This document shows, piece after piece, positions 35,592 to 48,743 of a stretch of DNA of 64,000 nt. The notes beneath the pieces were generated by a model. That model made no database searches and was not told where the DNA came from. It worked only from the letters and a program-made list of their open reading frames with translations. The DNA is from Cucumis sativus. Its lineage: Eukaryota; Streptophyta; Magnoliopsida; Cucurbitales; Cucurbitaceae. The DNA lies in contig NC_026657.2 in NCBI RefSeq assembly GCF_000004075.3, positions 34,768,732 to 34,832,731 on the forward strand, read 5' to 3'. Made by a program: the position numbers and the translations under genes. Numbering within the stretch: the first letter of the stretch is position 1; each line of letters opens with the position of its first letter.

Positions 35592-36968
35592 TTACTCGTC
35601 ACACAATGAGGCCAGGAGCTCACGGGGTGAACCCCAAATGGGAAGATCGATTAGGCGCTGCTTCAACCGGTCTTCTTCCGTCTGGCACAATGCTTCAGCT
35701 ATATCACAAAACTTTGAAACATTGCTAATGAGGGCGTCCTGAGCTTCCACCTGCATAGTTTACACTTCAGACATCGCTAACCACTTCAGCAGCCATAGGC
35801 GAAAAAAGTAGGCAGTGACCAGCAAAAAGGTTCAAAAGAGGTTTCACCCACAACAAGACACCTTCAATTTTCCTATTCTACCGCCCAATTCCTCGAGACA
35901 AGAAGGTTCTAAAATTTTCAATTATGAAGTTTCTACTCATAATCTAAAGCCCTACAGTTTCAGTTTGCGGATATGTCTACCCTCCCTCAACTCTCGAGCC
36001 CTTACCTTGAAACTGAAACTATAGGGCTCTCGATTATAAGTATAATGGTTCAGATTTTTTAGCAGTCGGTGGAGTAAAATGGTTGAGAAATACTAACATT
36101 AGCGGAAATGACAATTTCCTCTCCTGATCTTTCGGTAAGAGTAACAAATTGGATGTAAAGTAGCATAGCAGTTAGGGCAAACTTGGCAATGCAATGATAG
36201 CAATATCAGATTTGTATATTCTCTAAATCTTCGACATCATTAATAGTGAGCATTTTGATTGATTTGCCAAACCTAGACCTTACACTGAAAGACTAAAGCC
36301 ATATAACCAATGAATTTCTCAAGCAAGTGAAGGAATAATTAGTTCGACACACAGTTCCACCCAATCTACAAACAAAGGGAAAACTGAACTGCAAAAACCA
36401 TCCCTCGCAACATGAAAACTAACCAACGAATGATGAATTATGAGCAATTTGAGGAAATTCATAAGCAACTCAACGACTGAATCCGTAAAATTTCTATTCC
36501 TTGCACCTTTATCTTAAATTACGACACAATACCAGAACACCAATTTACCTGAGAGAGAAGATCGTCCACCATTGACGCATAAGAAAGCTCCTTCTCTCGA
36601 ACAACAGTCAACGATGAAGCTTCAAGTAGCGACGGCGGTCCTTGTTCCCCATGCCGTCGGTACTGTTCCTGCAGATTCCGAGCCCTCTCCTCCATCTCCC
36701 GCAAAGTTCCCGACAAAACCTCCCATTGCTCAATCTCTCTCTGGTACTTCGCCCTAACCTTCAACAACGTCTTCCTCCTGCGGTCGCGCCGCCGATTCTC
36801 CTCCGCCTCAAGGTCCACGGCCTGAGCCGCCGACGAGCGAGCTGCGACGGGTTCCGCGGGGTCGAGCCGGCGCCTCTTCCGCTTGTAGACGAAGCCATCG
36901 TCGTTGCAAAGCTCCCAATCGTCTTCTTCTAGAGAGACAGTGGCTACGGCTGCTGCAATTGACTCCAT
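35592..36968 (-). CDS. Small coiled-coil protein of unknown function
   Basis: Two exons, 36968-36549 and 35750-35592, join in phase at CTCTCAG|GTAAAT and ATGCAG|GTGG to give 192 residues. The start is the ATG reading MESIAAAVATVSLEEDDWEL. Visible parts: an acidic/aromatic N-terminus (DDWELCNDDGFVYKRKRRR) that ends in a basic cluster resembling a nuclear localisation signal; a long charged helix of about residues 50-105 rich in Glu, Arg and Lys with coiled-coil character; and a conserved-looking C-terminus (TEEDRLKQRLIDLPIWGSPR). I do not recognise a named domain, and I believe homologues exist in other plants as uncharacterised proteins. It is convergent with the ATN1-like gene and lies about 1 kb downstream of the SGF29 stop, same strand. 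Confidence 0.85.
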
Positions 36969-38001
36969 GGAAATCCACACCGTGCGGGAAAGGAAAAACA
37001 AATAGAAGAGAAGAACAACAAGAGAGCCTTCCCCTATCAGTTTCAATTTCCCTCACATTTCAAAATTTGATACAAATCTATGAGTATCTGAGAGCGCGCG
37101 CGTTGCCTATTTGGGCCTGAAGCCCAATTAGCTCCTTGTACGACTCCGACTTCACGGCCCAACTCAGTTTGAAGGCTGTTTATTTGACTGAGTTGTTATG
37201 AGCTTCTTTTTACAAAACCGACTCAACCGACCTCAGTTGAATTGAGTGGTCGGTTTCACACTAAAAAAATATTTTTAAAAATTTCTCATCCAGAACTTTT
37301 CAAAATCGACCTACTAGTTTTTTAGTCTATCATATTTACTCTCTAGTCTACGGTTTAGAATTGATAGTTTCTACAATATTCAAATACTTCACCAGAATTT
37401 TGATTCATTTTATTATTCTTGAAAATATCTTGAAAATAACTCAAATATTAAATGTTTGATTATCTATTAACTATAAATATTAGACACATTTATGAAAATT
37501 ATTGTTATATCAAACCAATTTCAATAAATATTAATGAAAATCATGCAAAGACTAAATGGGAACAAACTGGAAGGTATATTTGACCAAAATAAAGGCAGTT
37601 AAGTGAACTAAAAGTTATTTTAAGAATCATTGAGAATAATAAGAGGAAGAAAGAGGTTAAACTAAAACTTATTTTAAGATTGATTGATGAAAGGCTACAA
37701 GTAGACAAAATTATGTCATATGAAAAACAAGATGTTATTATTGTTATAATTTAGAGAACATCCACACAAGACTGATATATTATTGGGATTCCTCCAACTA
37801 CTAAAAAGGATCCCACCAATACTTAATTATGTATCATGGAATTTCCTCACCATTGTTAGAGCTTAATGAGGCAAAGTGTGAAGGTACTCAATACACATTA
37901 TCATCTCTCAAATTCAAAGACAAATTAAGTAGGATTCTTTTTTGGTCTACGATTTACATACAACCTTATATTTTATTCACAATATAAACAACACAGGGAG
38001 C

Positions 38002-41000
38002 TTACTGGCGAAGTCCTTCAGGCAAGGCCACCACCTTATGGAAGGGTACTATTCTCTGGGGCAATGTAGAGGACCCGTCTTCCTCATCGTCGTCGAATTC
38101 CAACAAGTAGCTGTTCAGACATAACGTAAGAATGAATTTGAAATGTACAGCAGATCATGTTACTATCAGTTTCTTGGAGAACATAGATGGAATTCATGTT
38201 GTCAATATATCGAGAACAGACAGATCGCGTTATTTAACAGGGAGAATCGTCATGAAAAATAATCGAATTGGAAATTGGGACGCTGGTCACCAAAACTGAT
38301 GGAAACAAACATGAAACAGAGAACTCAAACCACATTGAACCGTCCAGTGAAATTCAGTTTTTTTTTTTTTTTTTAAGATAAGAAACACTTTTTTTAAGGG
38401 GAAACCTCAAACCCCTACAGGCAACTAAAATAGAGATTTTTAATAGGAAGCTACGTACGAACGACTAAAGAAAACCGTGAAAATAGCTTGAAAGCATTTC
38501 TTTCATAAGCACGTTTTGAAGGTCTATGCATTACTTAAAATGATTCTTATTTCAGAGTTTTATTTATTTATTTATTTATTTCTTATTTCAAAAGTTGATT
38601 TTAATGGACTAAGAAAACCTTTTCCACTTCTTAAAGTTGTCCCAAGTTCACCCAAAAAGGCCATGTTGCACAATGACCCCTTCAGATCAGGTCATAGTGC
38701 ATTTGGGACAATCAAGTTCTAACATGAAGGAAATAATTTCTAATGAAAGCCTGACTGAACCCATCCATCAATACTTTGTAAGAGATCAAAATGAAGAGCA
38801 GAAAAGGTCAGTACTTTCCCCCATATTTCGTCGCCAGTCAGGGTCTAAGAGATGCTATTTTACATGAGAAGTTAAAGGAATCAAAACACCGTAGTCACCA
38901 AAGAGGTAACAATCAGAGCAGAAAGTAGAAATGACATGATAAACCTTAGAAGAATACGAGGTACTTACTCGTCTGTCTTCCTCTGGAAGGATGCAGAGTT
39001 ATTTAAAGGGGGTCGTTCGTTGCAAGAGAAATTTACTTGTCAGTAAGTTGCACATAGAAGAAATAAATATGATGTATGCTAACACAGTCTAGATTTAGAT
39101 CAAGAGAATCGAGATAGTATGGTGTGTAGGGATGAGATGATGACCTTGCGATGACTATTGACAACAGTTGCCCTATAAAGAGCAGTTGTTCCTGGATAAA
39201 CTGCCAAGACTCGTCTTCCAGGTAGGAATTCAGGGAGAGTAGAAGGATCGTTTCGTTTCGGAAAAGATATGATGGCTGACATTGGCAACTTGTATTTTCT
39301 GAATATGATAGAATTAAACATTGGTTGATTAGGCATCAAACTGAATGAAGAAACTTCCAATTAACTAGTGGTCTAGAATCCATTCCGAGCGAAATGATAA
39401 ATAAATAAAAATCTATCTAATTGTGCAGAAAGTTACCTTTGCCCTCCACCTTCATCTTCATCGCCTGGCTCCTCATCTAGTACTTCAAATCTGTACATGT
39501 ACATTTTACATATTAAACAACGAAATATCATGTCAAGAAAATCCTTTTCAAAAGGATATCATCTATGAGAGATTGTAACAATTAAGCATGTGTTAAATGA
39601 TTTGACTAGGTCTAAAATTTCACAAATGATGCTAAAAACAGATTTCAAAGCTGTACACATAATCAAATACGTCAAAAATAATGAATGACAAAGCAAGTAG
39701 CACAACTGATATGCACAAGTTAATAACATCGAACTGCAAGTCCAACTCCACAATTAAGGGAAACTGGCGCAGAGACACTAGTCACTTATTGAAGCGTGTA
39801 AGAAGGCAACCAATGTGTGACCTTCAATAAATGGGCATGATGAGATCTGAGTTTTCCATGAAAGATACCCCACTAATCAGTTTTTTTTATCCTCTTTTCA
39901 AACAAAAATAATAATCCAACTTAACTTCCAGCACACAAAGAATTCCACCACCCAAAAGGAAAACAAAACGCTGTTAAGAACTTATAAGTATAATTTAACT
40001 CACAGTTTTGTCTCCTTATCAAAATGTATCACTTTTACAATAAACCATTCGTCCTTCTCAGCCCCATCTGGAGTCACCCTGGCTGCCACCTGAATATAAT
40101 AGTAGATGCTACTAAATAGCTATCTTTACTGAAATTAATCAAAGCAATTGAATTGTTTTCGGTCTGTTTAAAGTTGGAAAATATGAATAAAAAAATACAA
40201 ACTGGAAAATGACATACAGACCTGTTCATCTTTCATGTTAGCACAAGCCTCGAGGTTTCTCATTGCAGGTGAACTACGAGCATTGTCCGAATCTGCCTTC
40301 ATTCTTTTCTGTTTCTCTGCCACATAGATTCAAATCAGTAAATCAACAGATAATTGCTTCATGACATTTCTTCAAAATTTTAACAAGAGAGGCAGCAATT
40401 ATAAACTAATGATTGTTTGCTACTAAGGGAAAAGATAGTAAGGAATTAATGATAGTTTTCAATCTGACAGCCATAAGTAGTCGTATAAGTAAATCTAATG
40501 CCATTCTGGAATATCCTTTCCCAGTGGTGCCTCCAAGGTGAGAAAATATATTGAGCAAACAAATACAAAAGTCAATGTCCTTTCTTCTATGATCCATATG
40601 CAGCAACCATAAGTGTAGACATACTCATACCCACACGCAGGCATGCATTTGGTAATAAGAATGGGCAGAACAGGACATACAGTTGTCTCCTCAAGAATAG
40701 AAACTCAAAATTTCTATTTCAGACACCTTAAGTATGCCCATGAGTATAAGGGAACATGGTATACAGTAATTTACCAACTTAATTCAAGGGCTGAAATTCA
40801 TTGACCATCCAAACAGAAGGCTTCAAACTCAGGAATAACAAAGGAAAGAAAAGATAGCTAGTATTCATATTCAAGCTTCCAATAAAATCAACATAAATCC
40901 CATCATCTCCACCGTGATTTTTCCTTTTAATATTTTTGAGGGTCTAGGACACCTTACCTACATCTCGACTAATTTCATGTGACAACTAGCCTCACTCTGC

Positions 41001-42451
41001 AAAGTTTGGATGTCAAGACTACTTGAAAGATACTAAATCCTTGGTAGGTGACCACCATGGAATGGGCCCATTATCTCTTAGGCCCTTATCATCAATCCAT
41101 TGTGATATTTGTTAACATGACCCTTCTATTGGTTATGATTATTTTTTTGAGAACACGCATAAGTCATGTCCTGTGGTTAATCCAAGTTGTAATACTTCGA
41201 TAGGAGTCAATGAAGTAGAAGAAAATATTATTGAGTTTCCTTTTATGATCATGCGTATAATATATCTTCAAATTTATCATTTATGAAAAGCATGAATCAA
41301 AAAGCTTTTGGGGGAGTTATCAGTAAAACACAGTATAGATGAATAATTCTTGGAAACACCTATCCTTCTCCTTGGTGGCCCAGTAGGTCCAGCGGGGAGC
41401 AAACTTTCAAGTTGCCCCAATAAGGCCGTGGAAATGCTGCAATACAAAATAATATGGACTTTAATGCAAGTTACAATAGTTATGATCCAGGCACACTTGG
41501 GGTAAATAAATAATCTTTTACCTATATGCATCTAATCACACACAAATTGACAAAAAAAAAAAAACCACAAGTAAACGAACTCTGAACCATGAATTTCAAT
41601 GTAAGAAAAGAAAAAAAAAAATACCTCACTTCCTCCTCTGAAAGTTGTTTTGCTTGAGTATATAAATGCTTCAGTTTTGACAATGAATTATCCCCAGGCT
41701 TCTCAACCACTTTAGGAGCTGCAAACAACCAAATATTAAGGAGAAAGCCAATTACTAACGGAAATTAGATGGCAAGCACTAATAGAAAATAAAACACTCT
41801 AAAAGCGTCAGAAAGAAAGCAAATTGATAAACTCCCGAATGTTATATACTTCTTTGTTTTAGGTAGCAATTCAAACCCAATTAAAATTGCAGAGGGTATC
41901 ATCCTCACGTTCCAGCTTCATATAAATGTCGGAGATCTCCAAAACAACATTGTGGTTTTAACATTTTCATATCCTATAGCATTCAGAGACCAGCTCAAAA
42001 CTTTACAGAAACCTCATATTTTTCGTCAAACACTTATTACAGAATATCAGTTCCTGAATAAACTCAACAATTCTTCCCAGAAAAGGAAGAAAAAAAGATT
42101 AAAAAAATCAAACTCAAGTAACTTCCCCCGTAAAATTCCAAAATACAAAACTCTCAAAATATTATCACCCAACCATAGCTTCTTCGTCCACTAACGAAAC
42201 TAATTAAACAAGCAGCAGAGCAACAAGAGTCGAACATTTAGGCCAATTCCTAGGAGCATGATCTCAAAAGGGAAAAAAAAAAAAAAAAAAAGCATGATCC
42301 AATCAAAAGGTTTAAGAATGAAAGACTACTCACTAGCGAGGAGTTTCTTATGCATCTTGTTGATTTCAAGAACAACAACTTCCTGTTCCTTGCGCAGGCG
42401 ATCGAGCTCTTTCGTGCTACCCAAAATTCCTTCAATGTCGATCGACGACAT
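38002..42451 (-). CDS. SGF29: SGF29, tandem-Tudor H3K4me reader of the SAGA complex
   Basis: Nine exons: 42451-42334, 41718-41625, 41436-41360, 40316-40222, 40089-40004, 39490-39437, 39298-39145, 38982-38969 and 38110-38002. All junctions are GT-AG and in phase, for 266 residues (family about 270). The N-terminus is a helical coiled coil (TKELDRLRKEQEVVVLEIN). The C-terminal half is the SGF29 tandem Tudor domain from about V129: DEWFIVKVIHFD, LFEVLDEEPGDEDEGGG, FPKRNDPSTLPEFLPGRRVL, then the aromatic pair Tyr209 and Tyr216, and Phe236 in YLLEFDDDEEDG. These line up with the aromatic cage residues of human SGF29. The family links SAGA/Gcn5 histone acetylation to H3K4 di- and trimethyl marks in the nucleus. 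The eighth exon is only 14 nt. Confidence 0.96.
38969..38982 (-). other. 14-nt micro-exon of SGF29
   Basis: Flanked by CTTCCAG upstream and GTAAGT downstream on the minus strand. It encodes RKTD plus two bases of the next Asp codon. Without it, exon 7 (phase 0 end) and exon 9 (which starts with the last base of a codon) do not join in frame, so the micro-exon is needed. Confidence 0.85.
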
Positions 42452-42499
42452 TGCTGAGTGTCGGAAGCTGCGAATTTGTTCCACCGATGATAATCAAAT

Positions 42500-45100
42500 T
42501 TGTTGAATGAAGAGAAGAAAAAAAATGTAAATTGAAAATCAACCTGAAGAACGGGCTTATGGGTTTCTCATTGAATGCCCTTTTTTTCCCTTTCCAACTG
42601 AAAATTATTTTTGCCCTCTTTTCAAAGTTTCTAGAGAGAGAGATGGAGCTAAGAGAGTTCGATGATGATTGTGAAGAAGCATTAAATTTGTTTTGGATAT
42701 ATTTATTTTTAAGCCCTAAGTTTCTCATATGCTTATGGTTGTATTGAAGTATAAGATATGTGTTTATGTATGTATACATTTGGTAAAATGTGTAAGTTTT
42801 TTGTAAATTTCATATTCTTCTTTCTTTCTACAAAGGCATTGTTCTTGAGGAGATTTTTTCTTAAACAAATTTAATGGGTTTTAAAGGGTAAAAATTACTT
42901 ATAATATTTATATTATTAACAAACTTTTATAGTCTTTAATTACATACATATATCTATGTTAGAAGGGTATGTTTTTGTTCGTTTTACTATATTTGAAAAC
43001 AACTATAGTTTAAATTGATTTTGTATTTGTATTTAATTTACTATATCTTTAATCTTGTAAGTTGATATTTTGTGTTGTAATAGTTTTTATATTGTTGATG
43101 CTTTAGAGTCTTCAAAAGAGCTTCATCGAGCTTCGATCTTGTTCCCTTTTAATCATCTAAAGGTCGTTTGGCCTTCGGGGCAAGAATTATGCAACGGTAT
43201 AGAATGACCCCTTCAAAGAGGCTAGATGAAAAATAGTCTCAAGTTTAAAAACTAATGAGGTTTGGCCTTTTTCTCATTTTATCATCATGTGAATTTACAC
43301 TTTAATCCTTTCTTCTTCTTTTTTCTTTTTCCTTTTTGTTTTTGTTTTTCGTTTTTTTGTGTCGTCGTCATCTTCTTCTTCTCCGTTCTCCAAAGTTTCC
43401 TTCATTCTGCATAAGCTAGAAAGAAAACGAAGATTATGAACAAAGAGAAAAAAATCAAAGTAGAATGAGAAATAGGTAATTGAAATGAAAAATAGAAACA
43501 AGAAGTTATTCATAAGCGAGAAATAATATTTAAACACAAAGAAAAAAAAAACAAGAAATAGATACTTGAAACAAGGGAGAAAAACAATAAAGAGAAACGA
43601 GAAGGTGTTCACAGGTGAGAAAAAAGCAAGTAGTGCAAATTTTGAGTATGATGTTGGGCAAGGACAAGTAACGAAAGGTCGAGAATGAGAAACGAGAAAT
43701 AGAAACAATAAGAAGTTTATAGCAAATTGGTCTCGCGTGCAGATGAGATTATTTTGGTAAATTCATACGTTGTTGACGTCATCATAAGGTCATTACTCAT
43801 AACAATTTGAATTGTGGATCAAATTTCATTTGGACCACCATTTGGCGGTCATTTGTACAAAAACCTCAATGATTATTCAAGACTATAACAACCAACTCTC
43901 TCTAATGAATACTATCTTGTACTTCCTATTTGCCTACAATCAACACTATTTTAGAACCTCTAATTTGTAATAGCATTTACTATTTTACATTCATCGTTCC
44001 TTTTATTATTTGATTTTCTACCATGTTTACTATTTCATTCTTAAACTAAATTAGTTTATAGCTCAAACATTATAATCTAAACTAAAGTAATCTAAATCCA
44101 AAATACAAATTATTACAATCTATTTATAGTAATCTAATATTATAGTAATCAACTTCTCATACCAAACGGGAGCATCCATTGCTCCATCTTTCCCTCATCT
44201 CTTGTGAGGTTTGTTTTATAGAGTTTTTCAGTGCTTGACCTTGGCCTTCTCAGCTTTTGGCCCCAACAAATACACTTAGCTTTGGACCAATAGAGCAATT
44301 ACATTTGAGCTAAACTTATGGTTACGGTTATTTTAGCTATTGTTCTTATAGATATTCGTATTCACTCTCACCCATTTCAACTCTCATTTATTTCAATTTT
44401 TATATTTTCTAGAAAATAACCTTAAATTAAAAATCATGAAAACAATTTTTTTTGGTAAATACTAAGTTGAATATCTAAAAAATATTGTAATTGATTCAAA
44501 ATATTGGGATATATAGTAACACTTTTTCTTTTTTAAAATGTAATTATAGCAAAAACTACGTCAACAAACATTGATTTATCAGTAATAGATCGTAAGAACC
44601 TATCCGTAATAAAAGTCCATCCCAATAGACTCTACCATATAAAGTTACCACCCATTATTTATAATATATAAACTATAGACAAACAAAAGTTACTAAAGAA
44701 AAATGTTATTAAAAAGTATCATTTTTATTTATACACTTTTCAAACTTTCTTAATATTTAAAAAGATTACTTTGAGTGAATTAGCAAATCCTTCCTTTTTC
44801 TCAAAATTATACACTTAAAAACGTACCATAAATTATAACCATCATTATACATATCATAAATCATAACAATCATATATATATTGTTTAGGGTACATCTATT
44901 AAACTTGTCATACCCCTAATGTGTCTATACTTATAAAATCCAGATTTTTCTTATATTTTATAAATATTTTAACAACTTTACCACATAGACTAACTCCTCT
45001 TCCCATATAGCAATATACTTAATTTTCACTTCTAAAGCAATACTTCAAAAGAAGAAAAACCAAGAACTCAAAAGTTCCAAGTTTTTATTTAGTACTACAA
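42500..45100. other. Intergenic region between SGF29 and the GDSL genes
   Basis: No gene is supported. The 137-residue minus-strand frame at 43295-43708 is dominated by Phe, Leu and Ser from a purine/pyrimidine-biased tract, ends in Lys/Glu low complexity, and has no recognisable domain. CGTTTGG near 43147 and CCAAACG near 44163 might be ends of an old inverted-repeat element; this is weak. Confidence 0.5.
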
Positions 45101-45167
45101 ATACAAAAGTACATGCTCAATGTAGTAGTAGAACTTCAATATTGCCTACCCATTAATAGTAATTATT

Positions 45168-47878
45168 TTAATTTCTATGGCATGCTTGTGTGATTGGAAT
45201 AGGAGGGCTTGATAACGAACCACTGAGAATGTGACTTGCAACAAAGTGATTAGCGGCCTCAGAGTAGTGGACTCCATCCCAACTCACATATTGAGCTCTG
45301 TTTTCACATGCATCTCCAAACACCAAGCTTCCATTTATGGGTGCTTTCGTCCCACACCACACATGGTCATACCTCACATGGTACCCACAACATACTTTGA
45401 GAGGTTCCGGAAACCCTGCAAAAAAGTTCGATAAGTGAAATAGATGTTGATTCATATTTTGTATATCTACACCATGGTTCAATTAGCTTAGATCTTAAGA
45501 AACTTAGGACCGAGAAAGATAGGTGTATCAACCACTGAGAAACACGACCACTTTGTAGTTTGCTAGCATGTCCATTTGAGTGTTAGTGCAACGGATAGTG
45601 TTAGATATTAGTTAGTTTTACAAACTCAAAATAGGACCAATATTTATTAGAGATGGCACGTATAGGAGGATAAAAATTATAAAATTGAAATAAATACATG
45701 GAACTTATTTTCTTAGGCAGCCTAACTACGGGTATTTCTATTCTTTCATTCCTCATCTCACAATTCTAGGCAATAGACTCTCAATTCTTTGTTTGCTAGA
45801 AGAAAAACCACGAAAATGTGTAGTAGAAAGTGTTATTGATGATTAAAAGATGGAAGAATAACCTTGAGTTTTGCCATTGCTGATTAGAGCATACTTGGCA
45901 GCATAGACATCCACATAGGTAATGGCAGCATCTGGGAGCTCTGCCCTAAGCTTGTCCAATTTTGCTTTGAGCTGATTATTTAACTCCATTGAAATATCAT
46001 TTTGAGCCTTGATACAACCATGCTCATCAAGGATGCCAGGGGGAGGGTTCAGATTGTAAAATTGGTTCACTGGGAGGCAACCAAATGGCCCTGTATTGTG
46101 TATCCAAAATGATCTCCCTCCTAGCTTGTATATTCTCTGTAATGAATCAAATGACAACCAGATTTCACGTTCTCAGAAAATAACAACAAAACAAAACTAT
46201 GTTCTTCATCAGTTTGAGCTTGTTTTCATTACAGAAAATAGAGGTATCTTTTTCTGGTCAAAACCCAGGCTGAACAACATCAAACCGAGATTTAATAATG
46301 TTCAACACACATTGAGTAACTGTCTTCTAGAACTCATCTCTCTTATTTTCTTCCCACAAAAGACTTCTCTAAGCACAATCGAAGTTTGTTTCTCTTCCTC
46401 TAATGCACTACCTACATTTTGAACTTTTTAATATTAAATCGCCGATTCATCCAAAAGTAAAAACTTGAGCTAATGGGAGAAGATTAATTTAATATATTAT
46501 CAACACTCTAACACTTGTCTAAAAGAAAGAAAAAGAGAAATCTCACCGGTTTTTAAAACAACTCTATAAAAGTAGCCTAAAAACTAAACAGCCCACACCA
46601 ACATATGACCGCATGGCAGACAACTCCGTGAGATATCAAGAATGACAAGGAAACAGCTCTGTGAGAAAGAAGGGTGAGTTTTCTTCTGCTTACTTGAATT
46701 GCAGAGGCAAACTGGTTAGCAATGTCAGGCAAAGCAGCACGCAGTTGATCAATGCTCAGCTTTCTAAACCCAACAGCTAAATCATTTTGCCCGATATCAA
46801 AAGTGTAGAGTGCTTTGGAGTAATCCTCTGGCCTTGTAAGTTTCTCTCTGTCATATGGGTTCTTGGCTAAAATCATCAACAACAACAAATTTCAGTATAG
46901 GAAAAGAAAAAAGGTCAACTTACAAATTGCAATTTTAACCCCGAACTTTGACTGTTGTGTCAATTTAAACTTTAGTCTTTGCAAAACAAAACTTCAATTG
47001 TATCGTTCTATTAAATCTACTTCATTAATACCACTATTTAGTACGTTAAGAATTAATTTAGAATGGTGACTTGACATGCTTATTGATCAATGACCTAATT
47101 CCAACAAGTAGGTTGGCATAATGAAAAGATTTGATATGTTGACTTAACACAAATAGCAAATGTTAACTATATTTAATTAGAATGAGATGACAAGGGTCAA
47201 TCGTTTTAATTTAGTACCCTACCCCATACAAATAGTATACACTTGGATAAAATCATCAGTCTCAATAAAAGCTAGTTCACCACTAGATTTGTTGTTAAAT
47301 CACACAGAAAGTAAAGTAAATGATTGAAGTTATGAGTCTTTGGAACCTTGATTGTAGAGATCATTGGAGCGAGCTTTGAATTGTTCAAACTGTGTAACCT
47401 GCATATCAAGAAAAAACGGACTAATTCCATACTCATAAATCGTTTCATTCGGCTTCCGTACAGTCGACCCCCCGGTAGCGAAATTGGCGCCGTGCCGGAA
47501 ATTAGCACCAAGCGAATTCAGATAAGCACTCAAATACGGCAATCTCAACTTCTCGGCTACAAAATCATCAAGAAACCCCAAAATCAACACCAACAATCCC
47601 ACCCGTAAACTAAGAGAGAGAGAACCGGAATCAATGTTGCGTCACTTACCGATGAAATCAATGATCAGACGACCATCACTATCTCTTCCGGATGGCTTGT
47701 TGAAGAATACATCACCATATGGCCATCGAATGGGCTCGAAAGCGGCGGAGATGGCGCCAGTATCGGAATTCGAGTCACCGAAGTTGAAAATCACTGGAAA
47801 GTTACAGTCCGGTGCAGCCAGTGCAACGAAAACGTGAAAAACCAAAAATGCCGACAGTGCCGTCGCCGTAAACTCCAT
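45168..47878 (-). CDS. GDSL esterase/lipase (SGNH hydrolase), tandem copy 1
   Basis: Five exons, 47878-47650, 47556-47347, 46866-46694, 46136-45863 and 45415-45168, give 377 residues. Residues 1-22 are a hydrophobic signal peptide, so it is probably secreted to the cell wall. Block I is FNFGDSNSDTG with nucleophile Ser36. Block II lies in ANFRHGANFATGGSTV, block III in FDIGQNDL, then HNTGPFGCLP. Block V is WDGVHYSEAAN with Asp342 and His345 completing the triad. The plant GDSL family hydrolyses acyl esters of lipids or wall polymers; this subgroup (fucosidase FXG1/ENOD8-like, At5g14450-like by memory) has no certain substrate. The next gene upstream has identical internal exon lengths. A (CT)n tract (GA on the sense strand) lies about 115-150 bases upstream of the ATG. 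Confidence 0.96.
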
Positions 47879-47990
47879 TTTTGCCCTGCAAGTGATTTCT
47901 GGAAGAAGGTTTTAGAGAAAATGTAATATGTTCAGAAAATTTAACATTTATATATTATATATATGAGTGCTCTTCACATTTGCCACACAC

Positions 47991-47992
<2 letters not shown>

Positions 47993-48028
<36 letters not shown>
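47993..48028 (-). promoter_or_regulatory. (GA)n tract upstream of GDSL copy 1
   Basis: An uninterrupted (CT)n on the plus strand, (GA)n on the gene's sense strand, lies 115-150 bases upstream of the ATG at 47878. GAGA repeats in this position are typical of plant leaders and core promoters and are bound by BPC/BBR proteins. It is also a hypervariable microsatellite. Confidence 0.5.
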
Positions 48029-48029
<1 letters not shown>

Positions 48030-48743
48030 TCGTACATTATCTTGTTCGAAGTTCGAAGGTCTGGTGTTGTGCGGCCATGGCCAGAGCTTCAGCGGGAGTG
48101 GGGGGAAAAAGTTATCTTAACGTTTTGTTATAATGTCGGTGAAGAGTGGAAAGATTGGGTGGATTGGGACCGTTTGATTGGGATGGTGAATGGTGATCGT
48201 CCGGCTGTGATTTGAAGTTGGGGGAATCGAGGAGAATATCTCAGCCGTGGAATGGATCGACGTGTCACGTGAGTGGATAAATATATATTATTTAATGCAG
48301 ACTCTCTTGTCCTTTTCTCAACGTCAATCAAACAACCCAAGTTAGTAATTCTATCGTTAGAATTTGGTTTTTGATTTATTGGTTGGTAAATTCAATTTGT
48401 AAAATTGAAAGTATTATGTTTAATTATTGATATGTGTATGTGGAAAGTTAGGGTGGAGTAAGAATAATTATAGTATGGAATAAAATAATTATTAAAGAAA
48501 AATATAAAAGAGACGATAGAATGGGTTAATTTCAGTTTTGTTCGTTCTAATTATCAAATTAGTAAATATTATAATTCAAATACAAATAAAAGTTTAAACA
48601 CACAACTAATATAATATATTAACATCTCTACAAGTTAATTTGCTATCAACAAAACTTCTTTCAAACGTGTATACGTTGTAAAGGAGATGTTATAAGTGTG
48701 TCAATAGATCATAGCTGTGAAAACTCGATGAAACAATAGAAAA

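Noticed and set aside
43295-43708. 137-residue minus-strand open frame
   Set aside because: It is almost wholly Phe, Leu, Ser and Lys from a biased tract, with no domain, splice partner or promoter; a low-complexity artefact.
43147-44168. Inverted-repeat element bounded by CGTTTGG and CCAAACG
   Set aside because: Only about seven bases match convincingly and the flanks show no duplication; too weak to call.
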